Assembly: GCA_028583415.1 (NCBI GenBank)
Contig: CM053266.1
Span: 39,923,758 to 39,987,757, forward strand
Direction: 5' to 3'
DNA from: Protea cynaroides
Taxonomy: Eukaryota > Streptophyta > Magnoliopsida > Proteales > Proteaceae
DNA length: 64,000 bases
Positions within the stretch are counted from its first letter, which is position 1. Each line of letters opens with the position of its first letter. A program made the translations under genes and the position numbers. The notes below the pieces were generated by a model. The model saw nothing but the letters and a program-made list of their open reading frames with translations, searched no databases and had not been told where the DNA came from. Shown one piece after another: positions 1-11,989 of the stretch.

Positions 1-914
1 CAACAATAACAACCTTAACACTGGGTTTATTAATGACTTCCTGGGTTCACCACCTGTACGCCCATCTCGTCGTCCTCCTCCTCTTCCTACCATCTCTATA
101 CAATCAGCAACGTCTATTGAACATACTCTGAGTCTGGCTCCGGCAACCGAAGTGGCTGACCCGGATCTCGATGGCTCTGAAAATGGGAAGGGTTGTGCAA
201 TATGCAGGAGGGATAATACACCACTCTGGCGTAACGGACCCCATGGTCCGAAGGTAAATTTCTTTCCATTCTTGAGACACTGCATGAAATAATTCAAATT
301 CCATATCGAAAACCAAGGTGAAATAATTCAATCTCACATTGTTTTCCAAACGCAACCTTACAAGATTGTGTTAAAAAATAAACCGTAACTGTTTTTTGTT
401 ACTAAAATTGAACTGAACCCTTTAACCAATTAATAAATAGTTTGATTTTTGTTTCAAAAGAAATCTTAATTTAAACAGTTTTGGTATCATTTTGAACCGA
501 TCAACCAATTAAACCTTTTAAAATCAAATTTTATGTTTACATTAATTTATTTATAATTTTATCTTGAAATGTGGAAGGGCTAGTCCTTTTTTTAAAAAAA
601 CTCACTTTTATTCACCGCACCAAAACTGTTTAAAAACTGATAAATTAAAACCGATTAATAATCAGTTTTAGTGAGCATTTTAAAACTGTTTATCAAACGG
701 TTTGATTTTGGTATTACCCCTCTTCACACCAAACCAAACTGATACCTTAAACCATGACTGATTTAACTCCGATAATACTGTGTTTCTTGTAACTCTGCAG
801 ACTCTCTGCAATGCTTGTGGTATTCGATTCAAGAAATGGGAGAAGAAAGCTCTGGGGATCACAGACGCCATCCAGAGTCGATCTAGAAACAGTTTTAAGA
901 AACCAAAGTTCTGA
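1..914 (+). CDS. GATA-type zinc finger transcription factor, 3' part
   Basis: Nuclear DNA-binding transcription factor recognising GATA motifs. Two exons are visible: 1-253 (open at the window edge, frame from base 2) and 801-914, joined by a GT-AG intron (254-800). The join rebuilds one plant GATA finger of the form C-x2-C-x18-C-x2-C: CAIC, then TPLWRNGPHGPK, then LCNACGIRFKKWEKK. The intron falls between the two cysteine pairs. The 18-residue loop is the usual plant class. The protein ends 22 residues after the CNAC pair with a basic tail (ending FKKPKF). Upstream is an Asn/Pro-rich, apparently disordered segment. The start codon and N-terminus lie left of the window. The finger is unambiguous; the subfamily is not assigned because the N-terminus is missing. 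Confidence 0.93.
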
Positions 915-1943
915 GGTGTATAGTATGAAGAGCAAAGGTTATTATTTATCTCTGGGCCATCGTATGTTGACCCAAACCAAATTAAAAACCCTTTAATGAA
1001 GAATAATTTCTATTTTGAATCTGAATTTGTTACATGTTGTAATTTGAAGTTTGGGAAAAATACTGATTTTTCTTCACTTTTTGTTAAAATGCTTGTGGTG
1101 GCCAAAAGAGGAACATAACAACCAGAAAGTGGGATTTCTTATTTCTTTATCTTTTCAATCCTGATTCAAATTAGTCAGCCGATTCCAACAATTCCCAATT
1201 TTTTGAAACCAGATTGCTAAACGAGAAATTTCATCTTTTCCTCTTAAATAATAGATCCAAACAATAAGTTCCACCACCTTTGGCACATATAATAACTGAA
1301 GTAATTAATTGAGGAATACATCAACTTATTTATCATCGGTCCAAAATAATAAAACAATTTCTTTGTATTACGAGAGTAAGATTGTGTGCATTCTATCCCT
1401 TTCCAAACTCAATAATAGTAAGAATCTCATGTATTAGACCGCCTTTTTTTTTTTTATCATTGGAATCCTTAACCAAACTCATTTCAACTTTGATTTATAT
1501 TTCTTTAACCCCAATCCAACCCAAGGCCCAAAATATAGGGTCCAATTTCTCGGGGCATTCCAGCAAAGGGATAATTCCATCACCGAATGTGCTACAGATC
1601 CCGCAGGTGAATTCCAGCACCGAATGTAGTGTGCTAGAACCTGACCACCACTCCACTTCGGGCAAGAAGAGGAAGGGGCACCGTCCCCGGCATCCCATCC
1701 ACGTTGGCCCTCTGCTGAGACAGAACCAACACCGGCTTCATCATCATCTTCAACCACTGTCACAGTGCCAAGCTGGGCGTCCCTCTTTTTTTTTTCCAAT
1801 TCTGTAAAAGTTAGATCCAGGGGGTTAAGTTGATAGAGAGGGTGGAGGAATTTTTTGATTTCCAATGCAAACAATCAAAGCCTAGGTCATCAAAGACGTC
1901 TGCCCCGAGATATCAGACAAGGGTCCTAACGGCTAATTGAAGG
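915..1943. other. intergenic, no gene recognised
   Basis: This holds the GATA 3' flank and then AT-rich spacer. Open frames exist on both strands at about 1380-1870, around a Pro/His-rich or Asp-rich reading. They overlap each other, have no splice context and resemble no family I know, so no gene is called. Confidence 0.6.
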
Positions 1944-2257
1944 GTTGGATTTCAGCTGGCCTGCATACCAATACATGGGTATGTGGGCCGGCTGGGATCT
2001 GCATCCTCTCCTCCCAATCATTTTGGGAGGACAGTGGCAACCTCCCTCAGATGGCCGCCATGTGACTTTTGGTGAATCCAAGACTCACGTCTCAACCGAC
2101 ACCCAGCTGACAAGCGAAGCCGACAGGGGGTGTCAGTTTAGACGTGGATCTCGGATTGACCCGAAAGTCACGTGGCGACCATCGGAAGCAGGCTGCCGCG
2201 TCCTCCCAGAATGACTGGGAAGAGACGATGTGAATCCAACTGGCTGAAATCCAACTC
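1944..2257. mobile_element. small foldback element split by a MITE insertion
   Basis: The outer arms GTTGGATTTCAGC (about 1945) and GCTGAAATCCAAC (ending about 2254) are inverted copies. If the inner element 1995-2237 and one copy of the flanking repeat are removed, the remaining roughly 60 bp folds into one near-perfect hairpin, with the arms continuing through GGCC and GCATACC. A short palindrome was therefore interrupted by a later insertion. Confidence 0.6.
1995..2237. mobile_element. palindromic Mutator-like MITE, copy 1 (243 bp)
   Basis: The left end GGATCTGCATCCTCTCC and the right end (read inverted) GGATTCACATCGTCTC match each other and the ends at 21343, 22478, 28591, 35985, 43373 and 50938. 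The arms stay self-complementary inward (CTCCCA..TGGGAGG). The flanks GGCCGGCTG and AACTGGCTG agree at 6 of 9 positions, as expected for an old 9-bp target duplication. A CACGTGGC motif lies at 2169. No coding capacity. Confidence 0.72.
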
Positions 2258-2888
2258 TTGACAGCCCGCAAGTGCATAGGAGAGGATTTCTACCCCAACA
2301 GTGTTACCTTTTTTGACGAAGACAGTAGCAACCGCAGTTCTAAACAGCGACCCACATAAGAGGCTGTAGTTAACGGTGGAATAAAAATCATCTTAGGTGT
2401 CGAGTCATGATCTGACGGCTACAGTTCGCCCAGCCGTTGGATCAGCGCTGGACGCCATCCAATGACAGAAGAATGATAAAATTGATATTTGAAGTTTTTG
2501 TGCTATGAGACCATGTACAGAGTAGTTTTGGATAAAAATAAAGGACCTGGCAATCACTTTCCATTTTTATATGTTTTTGTTGACCGAAGGAAGATGAGCA
2601 AATAACCATGAGAAGGTGGGCGATATTATGAAACCATGAAAATACCACCAAATACGAACACCAATAATTAAAGGGGCCACTACAACAAATATAAGGCTAG
2701 ATTACTGGAAAAGGAGAACCTAGAAAACTTTACTACTGTTAAATGTTGTCAAATTTTCTTTCCTCTAAAAAAAAGCTTCTCACCACCACCAGCATTCATA
2801 GTGGGCTCTCACAACTACATGATAGAATTTCAGAAATTATCTCCATCCATAGGGAAATGCATCGGAGAGTAACTAACAATGAGAGAAC
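2258..2888. other. intergenic and 3'UTR side of the CCCH gene
   Basis: The left part has no recognisable gene. The last 100-200 bases before 2889 probably transcribe as the 3'UTR of the minus-strand KH/CCCH gene. GGAGAGGAT at about 2281 resembles a lone end of the palindromic MITE family, but no partner end is seen. Confidence 0.45.
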
Positions 2889-5800
2889 TCAAACTGCCGT
2901 CTTACGAAGATCGTTTGCTCCATGAGCAAAGTGACAACGGTCACCAAAAGTGCATGATCCCTTCGCAAAATTCTCACAAATCTTTGTCTTGTAATTGCTC
3001 GCGGCAGGAGCCGGAGGTGCCACTCCTCCAGTAGCCTTCATGGCACCTGCTGAGGACCCAATGTTCACAATCAACTCCCTGACCATAGCACTGGCTTGCT
3101 TAATCTGATCAAAGGTTCCCTCCAGCTCGATGTTTCTCAAGTTGGGATCTGACTCATGCTCCCTAATAGCAAGCTTGGCACCAGTGTAGCGACAGATCTG
3201 CTTTGAGTTGACACCAGCTTTTCCTATGATTGCTCCAGCAAGGGATGCATCAACGCTAATCTTCGCAGTTGCAGATGCACCAAAGCTTGCAGCAGCAGAA
3301 AGACCAGGTGGGGGCGGCTCCAGGCGCCCTGACAATCTCCCTGGCATTGGACCCATCATTCGTGAGTCATCATGTGAAGGTGCGAAGGGCTTTCCAAGCT
3401 CTCTCTCGCCATGGGCAAAATGACACTTGTCTCCAAACTTGCAACCTTCTTGAGTGTTGAACTTGTTGCACATACGAGTCTTCACAACTGGTGAATTACC
3501 ATCAGAGATGGGTGGTGGTCCCACTGGTTTTCTTGAGGAGGGGGTTAGAGCTGGATTGCCACCCAAATTGGTCATCTGAGCAACAGCGTTAATGCCACCT
3601 GGAACATAGTGCAAGAAGTGGCAGCCTTCACCAAAGGGGCATCCAGCAGTACTGCATCCAAATCATGATCCAATAACGTCAGCGCCCAGTGCGAGAGCTA
3701 AATACAACTGTTAGGTGTATAGTCCATCATTGCACAATAATACGCATAGGTACTGAACAAGACCAACTATTTTTTAACCCAACCTAAGAAACAGCACAGA
3801 AAAGAGATGCATTTCTAGACTAATAACACAACCGAAATATTAAGAAAGTTCCACATTATTAAAAAAACAGATAAGAAAAAGAGCAACCTAAACTGAGAAT
3901 CCATGGAATAAATTTACAACAGCAGCAAAAAGCAGGAAGAATCACTGGAATAGTTCAGGTTTTGCGAGCACTTAATTCCCTGGAATTATTAAACCTATTT
4001 CCACATCATTAAATCGACCCCAGTTCACCATTAACATCACAGAGATTTTCATACTTTATATGCATCATCAAGAGAACACCACGAACTTGAAATCAACAAC
4101 TGACCACACAGAACACCGTAAACAATTTGAAATAATTGGATTACCACAACCAAATAAACAATTTGAAATCAAAAATCTTAATTGAGATTTCAACACAAAC
4201 CAATTAAAAAAACACATAAAGCAACAAAAAATACACATTTGAAATAGCATTTTAAAAAAATGTTGACAAGAGAGCTATACATGACCAATGGCTCATTGAC
4301 TAAGAGAAAAAATTAATTTAAACTAAACACATTAAAAAATATCACCTACAGCAAAGATAGATAAAAACATCATAGCCTATATATGGTCCTTTACACCTCA
4401 CATATATCAAGGATTCACAAAGACTAAAAAATACATCCAACCTGTCCAAATGATTCAGATCTATCCTGAAAGCCAATCTATCATCATCCTTGAACTCCTT
4501 AAGAGTTACAGTGCAAGGCAAAATGAGGGTTAAATTACATTTGTTATCTCCAAAACCAATGAGAATATCTAATCCTCACAGGAATCACATGTGTGATGCA
4601 TCCTAAACATAAGGCCTAGAAACAAAGGTCGAAGAAAACTAGAACTAGAAAACCGATTTACGGAATAAGACGCCAACTCCACATACTTCTTCTAAACCTT
4701 CTCCAGTAATTGTGAACTGCACAAAATTTCTGATAAATACAATCATATTCACTACATATACCCCGGTTTTGGGATAGACCATCGCTGATAAAGGTTGAAT
4801 CTACTATCGCCTGCCGGGTCATTCAATCTCTCTCACTCCCAGGGTTTAGCTCCCGACTGAAGGGAGAGGCCACGCAAGCAGCATTGTTCGCCACCACCCG
4901 AGAAGCAAAAGATTCGAGAGTGTCCAGGCATAAAATACATGCATAGATAGTGATATAATGACAAGGGCCATTTTTTGATGGCCCAAGAACACACTCATTC
5001 TTCAGCCGTAGAGAAACTTTTGATTCTTAACACTAATATTGAGGCACAAGCATCTTGTGGCATCAATTGCTCTAAAATACTTAGGAGGACCAACACACAA
5101 AATGAATTCTAGCCAAACATAATCAGAAATTGCATCAGCTCAACACTACCTAACGGGAGAACACTGACAACTTCTATTACTTCGCAAATTTAACAATTAA
5201 TCTGGATACTGAGCACATGCACTATTTCTCGAAACTCCTCATCAGCAATACCACTACACTCCTAAAAGAGAAGCAGAGGTGAGACAACAGATAATTGACC
5301 TGCAAAAAAGGAGATCACTCATTTGATGAACTTTACCTAACAACATAACAGGCACAGGAAGTAAAAGCTGCAGAAAAACTTCTCGTAACACAGCATGAAC
5401 AAACATTATTACTTGCATTTAATGGTTTGGTTTCTCTAATTTCCTCCTAACCATTATTGTGTTTCTTAGAGCAATGTAGCAGCCATAAATTTCAGTTTCT
5501 ATCCCCCAAAAATATTTTATATTAAAAATGGAAAAAGATCCCACCACCCAACACTTTCTTCCCTGATATTTCCTCTCTCTTCCATGACCTTGTGGCACTC
5601 CAACTAACGATAACACATTGATTGGTGAGGCATCGGAGATTCCCCCATAAGCCGGCAGCTTAGGGAACCCATTCCCCATTTAACAATTCACAATGTACAT
5701 TTCTTAGAGATTTCCCACATGGTCCATTTAGGAAGCCTTAAAACTTTGCAAATCAGATGGAGCCAAATTCTGTGAACAAGTAGACACATAGATCCCCTGT

Positions 5801-8800
5801 TCACATGTCAAGTTTCAGCCAAATTGGAATTTGCAAAGTGGGAAATAGAGTTTTGAAATCCAGTAAAATGGGAGCGCATAGTAGTGCTCCAACTACTCTA
5901 CATGTGCATAGGCATACATGTTGATTCATGCCACTAGATGGGAGGCCATTGATTGAATCCGGCTCTGAAATTTGAAATGAGGCTGATCCAAATCACGTCC
6001 TTTCTGTCCAAATGGTTGGGATTGCTACACTATCAGTCCAAGTGGCTCAAAATAGTTGACAAATTAGGAAGCCCTTCCAAAATGGGGCAATGAAAAGGGA
6101 ATCTTTCCTTCTAATATATAATGTATGAGATATTTGATCTTCCGCCTACTAAACACAAAAGCATCAATCCTTTTCAACAGATCAGAGTTCAGCAACATAT
6201 AAAATCATGATATAGAAAATTGTGTTCCCCTATCAATACGTATGAATTCAAAACCGCAGAACAATCACCAAGCTACAAAAATGCCCAATTTGAAACACCC
6301 TCATAAATAAGTAAAATATTAGGCCCTTGATTCCATCAAATAGTATCATTTGGATAAATCCTCAGATGTTCAATGGGAGGAATATACACTAATAATTCAA
6401 GCCAGAAAAACTGATTCTCATTAGCCAAAACAAGATGTATGGATAATGGAGTTCATTTAATTATTTTCAAATCTTAAATTGCAAAATTTCACTCCAGTGT
6501 CTTGCAAAGAACTTAATAAAGGGATAAATGTAAATACATTGCATAAAATCTATAGGTCATCAAGATGCTCTCAAATGAAGATCTGCTTCACACAACTCAC
6601 CCCCAACGTGGTTGCATTATACTAATCTTTGACAAATATCATAGCTTCTGAATATTTTAATAGCTACTTCCACATTTTTATGCCAATGTTTACCATAGTC
6701 AAAGATATGTACTCCATACCCATGGAATAATAATATACTATCTAGTTAATAAAGAATAGCCCACAGAAAAAGTTTTCAAAAGTTTTATAAGAAACAAAAT
6801 TCTCATAAACACCAAACCATTCAGAGATGCATTAGCAAGAATGACCAGCAATCTAAAAGTTCCAAAATGTAAACATACAACTTATTTCTTAGAGGCTTCA
6901 TATTTTTTCCCATAATCAGACAGAAGCTTGTATTTTTCCTTCTCAGCTCCCAGGTAGACAAACATCAAAGTAAATAAGCAATAGATGTACTATAAAACAC
7001 CATCATGCTATCTTAGGAATCAATGGTATTTTAAATCATTAAGGATAGATACATAGAACAAATCTCTCTACATTTCAAATCATGCAAAACTCAAACTCAA
7101 TACCACCATGCAAGGACTACAGTCATACATATTAATCTACTAAACAATCTTTTGTTAAAGAAATTTCTTGTCGTCCATGCAAAAATAGACTAGAAAAGAC
7201 CACAACAGCCAACATGTATAAAGGAAACATTTATAAAAATACAACAACGATCAAATGTAATGTCCAATAAAAAACCACCAAAGGCTGTTGCACATTAACA
7301 AGTACACAGAATCTTCATATTCACTATAAAAAATTAAAAAAATAAAACAAAATAAATAAATAAATAAAGCAAAAAAGCAACCACATATTCTTCTTTGCCT
7401 CTTGACAGGATTGGCCGTATTCTTAATCTGATACTCATCAATGTCCTATAACATGCACAAACGCAAACAGCTAAATGCATTTGCTAATTATTTAAGCCAT
7501 ATGCTACAAAATATAATTATATAGAGATATCCTTCCATCCCAATTGAAATGATCTTGCGCTAAAGACAGCTTCACATGTGATTATATCCCACTGCTATTG
7601 TTGATCAACATGTTATCTGAGTTCAATCATCTTCTTTAGCCGGATTAGAGCACATGTATGTTAACCTGTGTAACAACTTTAGATGCCCAATTCATTAGAC
7701 TTGAGTTGACTGTTATTGCTTATGAGAAAGGTAAAATGAAATTATTACTAGAATTATATAGTAAGCATTAAAAGAAAATAAAATTGAATTTGCAATATTT
7801 ATTTTAGACAAGTTAAGATTAGAACCTGAAAAACTTGGTGCATGGCTTCGATTTGCTTCCTATACCAGTTGAAAAAGACTCCGTTTCTGTTCCAGAACAT
7901 TAATTACTATTTCTCAGTTAAAATTTCAGTGAGTTTTTAATCTGGCAACTTCAAGAATATCCAAGACGCATACTGAACATTATTTAACATCATCAGCAAA
8001 GCTGGCCCTTAGAATAAATTATCAAAATTTTAATATGCAATAGAAGGGAAAAGAATTAATGATTATAGAATGCAAAGGCCGCGATCATGTTTTAACCAAG
8101 TTCAACTCCATATAATTTCCACTAAAGGGTGTCAATACATAAAAAATAGCTTTGACCCATAACATTAAACCCCAAAATTGTGGTATACCGATATATTAAA
8201 GCAAACGCTCATGTCATACCAGGATGACATTCTTTGAAGTTTAAGAATTCCTTCTTTTTTTCCTTGTTGGATTAACAATCTGACAGAATTGTCTCAGCAC
8301 AATTTACGCGTTAAGGTTTGAAGATTCAAAGTGAGATAGGTCCATTAATGCGTGGCTTGTGGATAAACTATTCTTAAGTACTTCAAAGGTTCTGGGTTTA
8401 AGGTTCGGTATTAAACACGTGGACAAGGGCAAGGGACAACAATAAATGCTTGTTTGCCCTTTTTACCGTGTTAGAGTCTTGAACATAGAAACGGAGAGAA
8501 ATAAAATCACAGAACAAAACGAAACAGAGTGCAGAGTCCCTATCGTTAAATATGTATCCATAGGAAACTGATTGAACCTTGGACCTGCGACAGATACGCA
8601 TTAACCTTAACTTTACAAAAAAGAAAATCCACGAGGAGAAAACTGAAACCAAAGAACGCGAACGCTAAAACAGAATCTAAGCACTTAAGAAAACGTTACA
8701 CAGATCTACGTCACAAAGAACCCTCGTAACTGGGAAAACTTGAACCCGCTTATACATCACTCACAAATGAATCTGAAACTCGTTAACACAAAAGACCCCT

Positions 8801-9087
8801 CAAAACCCAATGGAGCTAAGAAACACAACAAATACCCCACCATGACAAATAAAGCACTCTTCAGAAGTAAAGAGACCTATGGACTAAGAAGCAAATCCAG
8901 GCAACACCAAAGGATTTAAAGCAACAAACAGAATAGAACAAGTTGGAAGAAAAAGTGATAACCCAGAAGTAAAAACAATTACTCCAAGATGTAGGAAGCA
9001 CAAACCTTGCTTAGACCTTTTAGGTCCTCCATTGCCATTCAAAGCAAAGTCCTGTCTCCCCCTCTTACGAGCAGGTCCAAAATCCAT
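2889..9087 (-). CDS. KH domain plus three CCCH zinc fingers, RNA-binding protein
   Basis: Predicted RNA-binding protein of the plant KH/CCCH family (Arabidopsis At3g12130 and At5g06770 type). Exons on the minus strand are 9087-9006, 7886-7826 and 3651-2889, all GT-AG. They join in frame to 301 residues, close to the family length. The N-terminus is basic (MDFGPARKRGRQ, PKRSKQ). CCCH finger 1 (about 43-62, C-x8-C-x5-C-x3-H) is split across exons 2 and 3 and reads KPCTKFFSTAGCPFGEGCHF. Finger 2 is at about 109-128 (CNKFNTQEGCKFGDKCHFAH). A KH domain follows at about 175-245 with the GxxG loop in AIIGKAGV. Finger 3 (C-x7-C-x5-C-x3-H) is near the C-terminus. All metal ligands are present and there are no internal stops. 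Intron 2 is 4.2 kb. The ATG at 9087 is the only one matching the family N-terminus. Confidence 0.93.
3652..7825 (-). other. long intron 2 of the KH/CCCH gene
   Basis: AT-rich 4.2-kb intron with no intact transposon recognised. Two minus-strand patches look coding-like but cannot be joined to anything: about 6889-6960 (ending DYGKKYEASKK and a stop) and about 7380-7450 (DIDEYQIKNTANPVKRQRR). They may be chance or decayed exons. The stretch 4780-4930 is more GC-rich than its surroundings and contains the hairpin CTCCC-GACTGAA-GGGAG. Confidence 0.5.
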
Positions 9088-9330
9088 CGTCTACCAGCAC
9101 AGAACGAGATACAAATAAAGGAACAGATATAATAGAGTGCGAAAGAACTGAAGCCACTAAAAGAAGAAAAGAACGCTAAACCCTCGAGGTAAAGAAGACC
9201 ACAGAAATAGAAGATGGGGAACAGGAAAAACCCTAGGGTTTGCAGCTTGCAGAAGAGGATATGAACGGGCGAGCGAGGGTCGAAAAGAAAATCAAAACAT
9301 GATTGAGGTGAATATATATTATTAGTGGCT
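9088..9330 (-). promoter_or_regulatory. probable 5'UTR and core promoter of the KH/CCCH gene
   Basis: Upstream of the ATG on the minus strand, a TATA-like AATATATATT lies at about 9309-9318, roughly 225 bases before the start codon. That leaves a normal plant 5'UTR. Placement is by motif and distance only. Confidence 0.35.
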
Positions 9331-9800
9331 ATGAAGATTTCAATATTAGGGTTTAAATTGGCTTTGCTGTTTGAGTGGGTCCCACACATAATGACGATTG
9401 ATTGCAACCTACTTTCCCTACAAATTGCATTACTTGGCACGGAGTCTCGCCGGATGAGGTGGGCTCTATCACTCTTCAACTCTCAAGTTCTACGTCACCG
9501 AGAATCAAGATAGATCTAGTAAGATGGGGATGGGCCTAGACTGGGACTGAAGGCTCATGATGATTGGCCCACTCTTTGTGCATTCACATGGGCTCCGCTG
9601 ATTATGTAAAGAGAAATAAAAGGAAGATAAGATAAATTAAATAAACATTAATGATGTCCCCGGGAAATAAAATAATAAAAAAATTAAATTGATTCCATAT
9701 TAAGCAAATTTGGATTCAAAAATTATTGAGAAGAGAATCACTCATAATGAATCATTATAGTAGTTTAAGAATTTTTACCATAAAAAAAATAGTAGTTTAA
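9331..9800. other. intergenic spacer
   Basis: No gene or element recognised before the MITE pair. The final TAA (9798-9800) is the target duplication of the next element. Confidence 0.5.
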
Positions 9801-10640
9801 GGACCTGTTTGATAAAACTTTTGCTTCTGGATTCTATGGATTCTGACTCTCAGGAAGTCATTTTGGAGTAGAAGCGCGTTTGATAAGTCCAGTTAGATTC
9901 CAATTCCCACAGAGTGAACCGGATTCAGAATGACTCTAGAATCCAAAATTTTGGAGTCATAAATACTTGTTCCAAGCTGTTGGATCAACTTTTTAAGAGA
10001 AAAAAAAGAGTCAACACTCACATGACTATCACTTGACCACCACCACCACCATCACCACAACCACCACCACCACCACCACCGCCACCACCACCACCACCGT
10101 CGCCGCCACCTCTACCACCACCACCGTCGCCGCCACCTCTACCACCACCACCAACACCAACACCACCACCGCCTCCACCACCACCACCACCAACACCACC
10201 GCCCACCACCACCACCACAACCACCACCACCACCACAATCACCACCACCGCCACCACCACCACCGCCGCCGCCGCCACCTCTACCACCACCACCAACACC
10301 ACCATCGCCGTCGCCTCCACCACCACGACCAACACCACCGCCCACCGCCCCACCACCACCACCACCACCGTCGCCGCCACCTTTACCACCACCGCCGCCT
10401 CCACCACCACCACCAACACCACCGCCCACCACCACTACTACGACTGTTTTTCTAGACTTCGATTGGAGAGATAGTGTGTTATCAAACATGTTTCTAATCC
10501 AAATATGCTCTAAAATCCATTTCAGAATTGCATTATCAAACAAGTTTCTACTCCAAAATAATCCTAGAGTAGCTTGGAGTAGAATCCAAATTTGAACCAG
10601 AATCCAGAATCCAGAAACAGAAGTTTTATCAAACGGGCCC
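9801..10640. mobile_element. Tourist-like MITE with CCA/GGT array, copy 1 (840 bp)
   Basis: The ends GGACCTGTTTGATAAAACTT and (inverted) GGGCCCGTTTGATAAAACTT are inverted repeats. They continue inward through CTTCTGGATTCT-type sequence and are flanked by TAA on both sides (9798-9800, 10641-10643). The 3-bp TWA duplication and GG..TGTTTG ends fit PIF/Harbinger (Tourist) MITEs. The interior is dominated by a trinucleotide array at about 10036-10436. No transposase. Confidence 0.78.
10036..10436. repeat. CCA/CCG (GGT/GGC) trinucleotide array, about 400 bp
   Basis: Irregular runs of CCACCA with CCG, ACA and TCG variants. The plus strand is almost free of G, so the minus strand is a long GGT/GGC tract. 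Open frames across it (poly-Thr, poly-His, poly-Gly, poly-Val) are artefacts of the repeat. Confidence 0.95.
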
Positions 10641-10643
10641 TAA

Positions 10644-11213
10644 GAGTCTGTTTGATAAAACTTCTACTTCTGGATTCTATGGATTCTGGCTCCCAGGGAG
10701 CCATTTTGGAGTAAAAGTACGTTTGATAAATTCAATTGGATTCTAACTCCCACAAAGTAAATCGAATTAAGAATGGCTCCACCATCTAAAATTTTGGAGT
10801 AATAAATACTTGCTCCAACCTATTGGATCAATTTTTTAGGAAGAAAAAAATCGACTCTCACATGACTCTCACTTGACCACCACCACCACCACCACCACGG
10901 TCGCGGCCACCACCACCACCACAGCTGCCGCCACCTCTACCACCACCACCAACACCACCACCGTCGTCGCTACCACCACCACCACCCCCCACCATTGCCA
11001 TTACCCACCACCTCCGCCACCACCCACTACCACTATCACGATTGTTTTTTCTAGACTTTTATTAGATGGATAGTGTGTTATCAAAAATGTTTCTAATCCA
11101 AATATGTTATGGAATTCATTTCAGAATTGCTTTATCAAACAAGTTTCTATTCCAAATTACACCTGGAGTAGCCTGGAGTAGAATCCAGAAACAAAAGTTT
11201 TATCAAACGGGCC
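10644..11213. mobile_element. Tourist-like MITE with CCA/GGT array, copy 2 (570 bp)
   Basis: Same family and orientation as the element immediately to the left. It starts GAGTCTGTTTGATAAAACTT, ends AAGTTTTATCAAACGGGCC, and is flanked by TAA at 10641-10643 and 11214-11216. Subterminal sequence matches copy 1 closely, while its CCA array (about 10876-11034) is much shorter. The two copies share the middle TAA. Confidence 0.78.
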
Positions 11214-11216
11214 TAA

Positions 11217-11989
11217 GAATTCAATCAAAAAATCAGATTTACAATAAAACTCGAATTCGGATCGATTCAAGAATTATTAATTGGCATGAAAAATTCGAAT
11301 GTTTATTGTTGGCCTAGTTTTGTGCGACAAAATAAATAACTGCAAACCCAACATTATATACTAGACAAATCATTGCATATAATATGTAATAATATGTATT
11401 TTATTATTATTATAAATACATTAATGCATATAACCTATAGTGTGCTTTTACTATAATATATAAAAATAGTATGCTCTTCACATAAATGCAAGGTATCTTT
11501 AGTAAAAATAAAAGGATTTGTAATAATGGGGGTGAGGGAGGAGATAAGGGAAAGGGAACATTATCAGAGATCCACGTCCTCTTCTTCAAGAATTTCTGGA
11601 TGAGAGGTGGCGCTCCTATTGGATGGATGACACCGGGGCTCAGGTGCCTTATAAAGTGCTTAACAGCAATCTTCATTTGTGGAAGGTTATCTTATTTTTT
11701 AAGCTTTTATTGTTTGTTTATACGTTTTTAAATAATCCAAATAATTTGGACAGTCAAGCATTTCTATTATGGACTCTAAATATAGAATGGGCCAAGGAAC
11801 ACCTTCAAGAATGAGCTGTATTCTCTAATGTATTCCATAATTGAAGAAAAATAATGTATAATGTGATTGTCTTTTAGAATGTGTTTTTGGCATAGAAATC
11901 ATGCCAAGAATTGATACCAAATATAACCTTACCAACTACTAAACTGGTTAAGTTTAATAAGAACCGAACTATTTGTGGAAAATATAACG
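11217..11989. other. intergenic, AT-rich
   Basis: No gene supported. Short open frames at 11410-11814 overlap on both strands and match nothing known to me. Confidence 0.5.

Noticed and set aside
1382..1874. ORFs of 131-141 aa on both strands
   Set aside because: Mutually overlapping, with homopolymer interruptions and no conserved motif.
4780..4930. miR159/319-like core GACTGAAGGGAG in the CCCH intron
   Set aside because: It matches 12 bases of the mature miRNA, but the neighbouring bases differ and no complementary star arm of the right length is present. The local hairpin is only 5 bp.
5419..5679. 86-aa ORF in CCCH intron 2
   Set aside because: No splice signals, no recognisable motif, and it lies within a long intron of a gene transcribed on the same strand.
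10018..10543. Long ORFs on both strands (poly-Thr/His, poly-Gly/Val/Trp)
   Set aside because: They are translations of the CCA/GGT array in every frame and have no unique sequence.
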